DNA from: Phycisphaerae bacterium
GTDB lineage: Bacteria; Planctomycetota; Phycisphaerae; Phycisphaerales; SM1A02
Reading direction: 5' to 3'
NCBI GenBank assembly: GCA_016873355.1
Contig: VGXK01000108.1
Span: 1-6,914 of the forward strand
DNA length: 6,914 nt
How positions within the stretch are numbered: the stretch's first letter is position 1; each line of letters begins with the position of its first letter. This document shows, piece after piece, positions 5,449 to 6,914 of this stretch. The translations under genes and the position numbers were made by a program. Below the pieces are notes generated by a model that was not told the DNA's origin, did not search any database, and worked only from the letters and a program-made list of their open reading frames with translations.

Positions 5449-6914
5449 TCAGACGGGCGGTTCGTCCCGCAGGCTCTGCGCGATCGAGATCTCGTGGAGC
5501 CGCACGCTCTCGCGATCGAGCGCTTCCTTCGCCCGGTGGAACGCGTCCGGGTCGATCGCCGCGCCGGCGTCGTGCGCCACCGCGTCGGCCAGGCGGCGCA
5601 CCTCGGCCATCATCGACTCGAGCCGCCGCGCGTACTCGGGTTCGAGCGAACTCCGCACGCGCTCGAGCGCGTCGCCGATCCACTTGAGATCGAGGCGCGC
5701 ATTCACCGCGAGATCGATGAGTCGATGCCGCCGCATGTCCTCGCGCGCATGCGAGATGCTCTCCGCCTCCATGCGATCGACCTCCTCGCGGGTGAGGCCG
5801 AAGCTCGGCATCATCTGCACGCCGGCGCGGCGACCGCTTCGCCGCTCGACCGCGCCCACGCTCAGCACTCCGTTCTCGTCCACGAGGAACTCGACCTCGA
5901 TCTGCGGAATGCCCGCGGGCATCGGTGGAATGCCTCGCAGATCGAAGCGAGCGATCGAGCGGCAGTCCGCCACGAGTTCGCGCTCGCCCTGGAGCACGTG
6001 AATGCGCACGCTCGTCTGGTTGTCCACGCTGGTGGAGAAGCGCTCCAGGGCGCGGGTCGGTACGGTGCTGTTGCGAACCAGCAGCTTGGCGACGGCGCCG
6101 CCAACGGTTTCGATGCCGAGGGAGAGCGGGATCACGTCGAGCAGCAGCAGGTCGCGACGATGCCCGGCGAGCGCCGCCGCCTGCGCCGCGGCGCCGAGCG
6201 CGACGACCTGGTCGGGATCGAGGGCGGTGTACGGCTCCTGCCCGAAGATCTCGCGGGCAAGTCGACGCACCGCGGGCATGCGCGTCATGCCGCCGACGAG
6301 CACCACGCGGTCGATCGCGGGCGAGCGCGCGTCCGCGAGCGCCCGGCGACAGCACGCGGCGGTCCGCTCGAGCAGCGGCGCCGCGAGCGATTCGAGCTCG
6401 GCCCGGGTGAGCGCCACCTCGACGAAGCCGCCGCGCCCGTCGTCGACGCGGGCCTGTGCGGCGTCGTGGTCGGAGAGCTGCTTCTTGATCCGCTCCGCTT
6501 CGCGACGATTCGACATGCCTCGCCCGGAGGCGCCTGCGTCGGCGTCGTCGGTGCGCGCGGACGCCGCCGCGACGGCGGCCTTCGCCAGCAGCGTCCGTTC
6601 GATCAGCGCGTCGAGATCGTCCCCGCCGAGGCGCGTGTCGCCTGCGGTCGAGAGCACTTCGAAGAGCTCGCCCTCGAGCCGAAGGATCGAAACGTCGAAC
6701 GTGCCGCCGCCGAGGTCGTAGACCGCCACCGTCTCGCTTCGACTGCGGCCGAGCCCGTAGGCGAGCGCGGCGGCGGTCGGCTCGTTGATCATGCGCTCGA
6801 CTTCGAGACCCGCCATGCGCGCCGCATCGCGGGTGGCGCTTCGCTGCGCATCGTCGAAGTAGGCCGGCACCGTGATCACGGCCCGCTTCACCGGCGTGCC
6901 GAGCGCCGTCTCGG
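5449..6914 (-). CDS. hscA: HscA-type Hsp70 chaperone for Fe-S cluster assembly (5' end beyond window)
   Basis: The visible part is 487 residues; about the first 130 of the usual ~615 lie past the right edge. The frame continues through the GTG at 6891, which is internal. The ATPase domain shows VITVPAYFDDAQR, INEPTAAALAYG, the phosphate-2 loop DLGGGTFDVSILRL (66 onward), LGGDDLD, and the adenosine motif VLVGGMTRMP (204-213). The linker DVIPLSLG (259-266) has Ile where DnaK normally has Thr. The substrate-binding domain reads QGERELVADCRS, then RGIPPMPAG, then PSFGLTREE; these match the HscA subfamily rather than DnaK. An alpha-helical lid fills the rest, with no DnaK-type disordered tail, and ends AQSLRDEPPV. 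HscA works in the cytoplasm with the J-protein HscB to release Fe-S clusters from IscU. An Ala/Asp/Gly-rich stretch (~108-132) makes one ATPase-domain loop about nine residues longer than in E. coli HscA, judged from memory. Other isc genes, if linked, must lie upstream off-window. A generic DnaK paralogue is the alternative. Confidence 0.88.
   Translation of the reverse strand, partial: ETALGTPVKRAVITVPAYFDDAQRSATRDAARMAGLEVERMINEPTAAALAYGLGRSRSETVAVYDLGGGTFDVSILRLEGELFEVLSTAGDTRLGGDDLDALIERTLLAKAAVAAASARTDDADAGASGRGMSNRREAERIKKQLSDHDAAQARVDDGRGGFVEVALTRAELESLAAPLLERTAACCRRALADARSPAIDRVVLVGGMTRMPAVRRLAREIFGQEPYTALDPDQVVALGAAAQAAALAGHRRDLLLLDVIPLSLGIETVGGAVAKLLVRNSTVPTRALERFSTSVDNQTSVRIHVLQGERELVADCRSIARFDLRGIPPMPAGIPQIEVEFLVDENGVLSVGAVERRSGRRAGVQMMPSFGLTREEVDRMEAESISHAREDMRRHRLIDLAVNARLDLKWIGDALERVRSSLEPEYARRLESMMAEVRRLADAVAHDAGAAIDPDAFHRAKEALDRESVRLHEISIAQSLRDEPPV

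Noticed and set aside
5306..6355. 349-codon minus-strand open frame across the hscA-sigma junction
   Set aside because: It overlaps both well-supported genes in another frame, and its product is an Arg-rich shadow without domains.
6002..6721. 239-codon plus-strand open frame opposite hscA
   Set aside because: It is Ser/Arg/Ala-rich with no motif and is antisense to conserved Hsp70 coding sequence.
6889..6891. GTG as the start of the Hsp70 gene
   Set aside because: The frame continues upstream to the window edge with residues that fit the family (ETALGTPV before KRAVITVPAYF), and the ATPase domain would lack its first third, so this Val is internal.
1..6914. CRISPR arrays, tRNA or rRNA genes, insertion sequences, attachment sites
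   Set aside because: No regularly spaced direct repeats, cloverleaf-like or rRNA-like segments, transposase motifs or terminal inverted repeats were seen; essentially all sequence is accounted for by the four genes.

Overview
The window is very GC-rich and is packed with four genes, all on the minus strand. The gene set suggests a planctomycete, probably of the Phycisphaerae. The reasons are an ECF sigma factor paired with a membrane Ser/Thr kinase carrying kinesin-light-chain-type TPRs, and a secreted N-x-G repeat protein that ends in a dockerin-like motif (DLDGDGVVDGSDLG...). This assignment is inference from family knowledge, not from a database search.

Reading in the direction of transcription (right to left): (1) 6914-5449, an HscA-type Hsp70 chaperone whose first ~130 residues lie beyond the right edge. 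(2) A 79-bp gap holding a short perfect hairpin. (3) 5369-4749, an ECF-type sigma-70 factor of 206 residues with a GTG start. (4) 4715-1923, a 930-residue Ser/Thr kinase with an N-terminal kinase domain, one membrane segment and a long C-terminal TPR array. (5) 1904 to beyond the left edge, a large secreted protein with a signal peptide, a beta-helix-like repeat region, a planctomycete-type closing domain and the start of a dockerin-like calcium-binding module. It is cut off by the left edge.

The gaps are 79, 33 and 18 bp. Sigma factor, kinase and secreted protein therefore look like one transcription unit, perhaps with hscA read in from upstream. No anti-sigma gene is visible, so the simplest model is that the kinase controls the adjacent sigma factor by phosphorylation, with the secreted dockerin protein as a co-expressed cell-surface or extracellular output. 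hscA may be an unrelated housekeeping neighbour. I see no RNA genes, mobile elements, CRISPR arrays or stretches above 300 bp without a gene.
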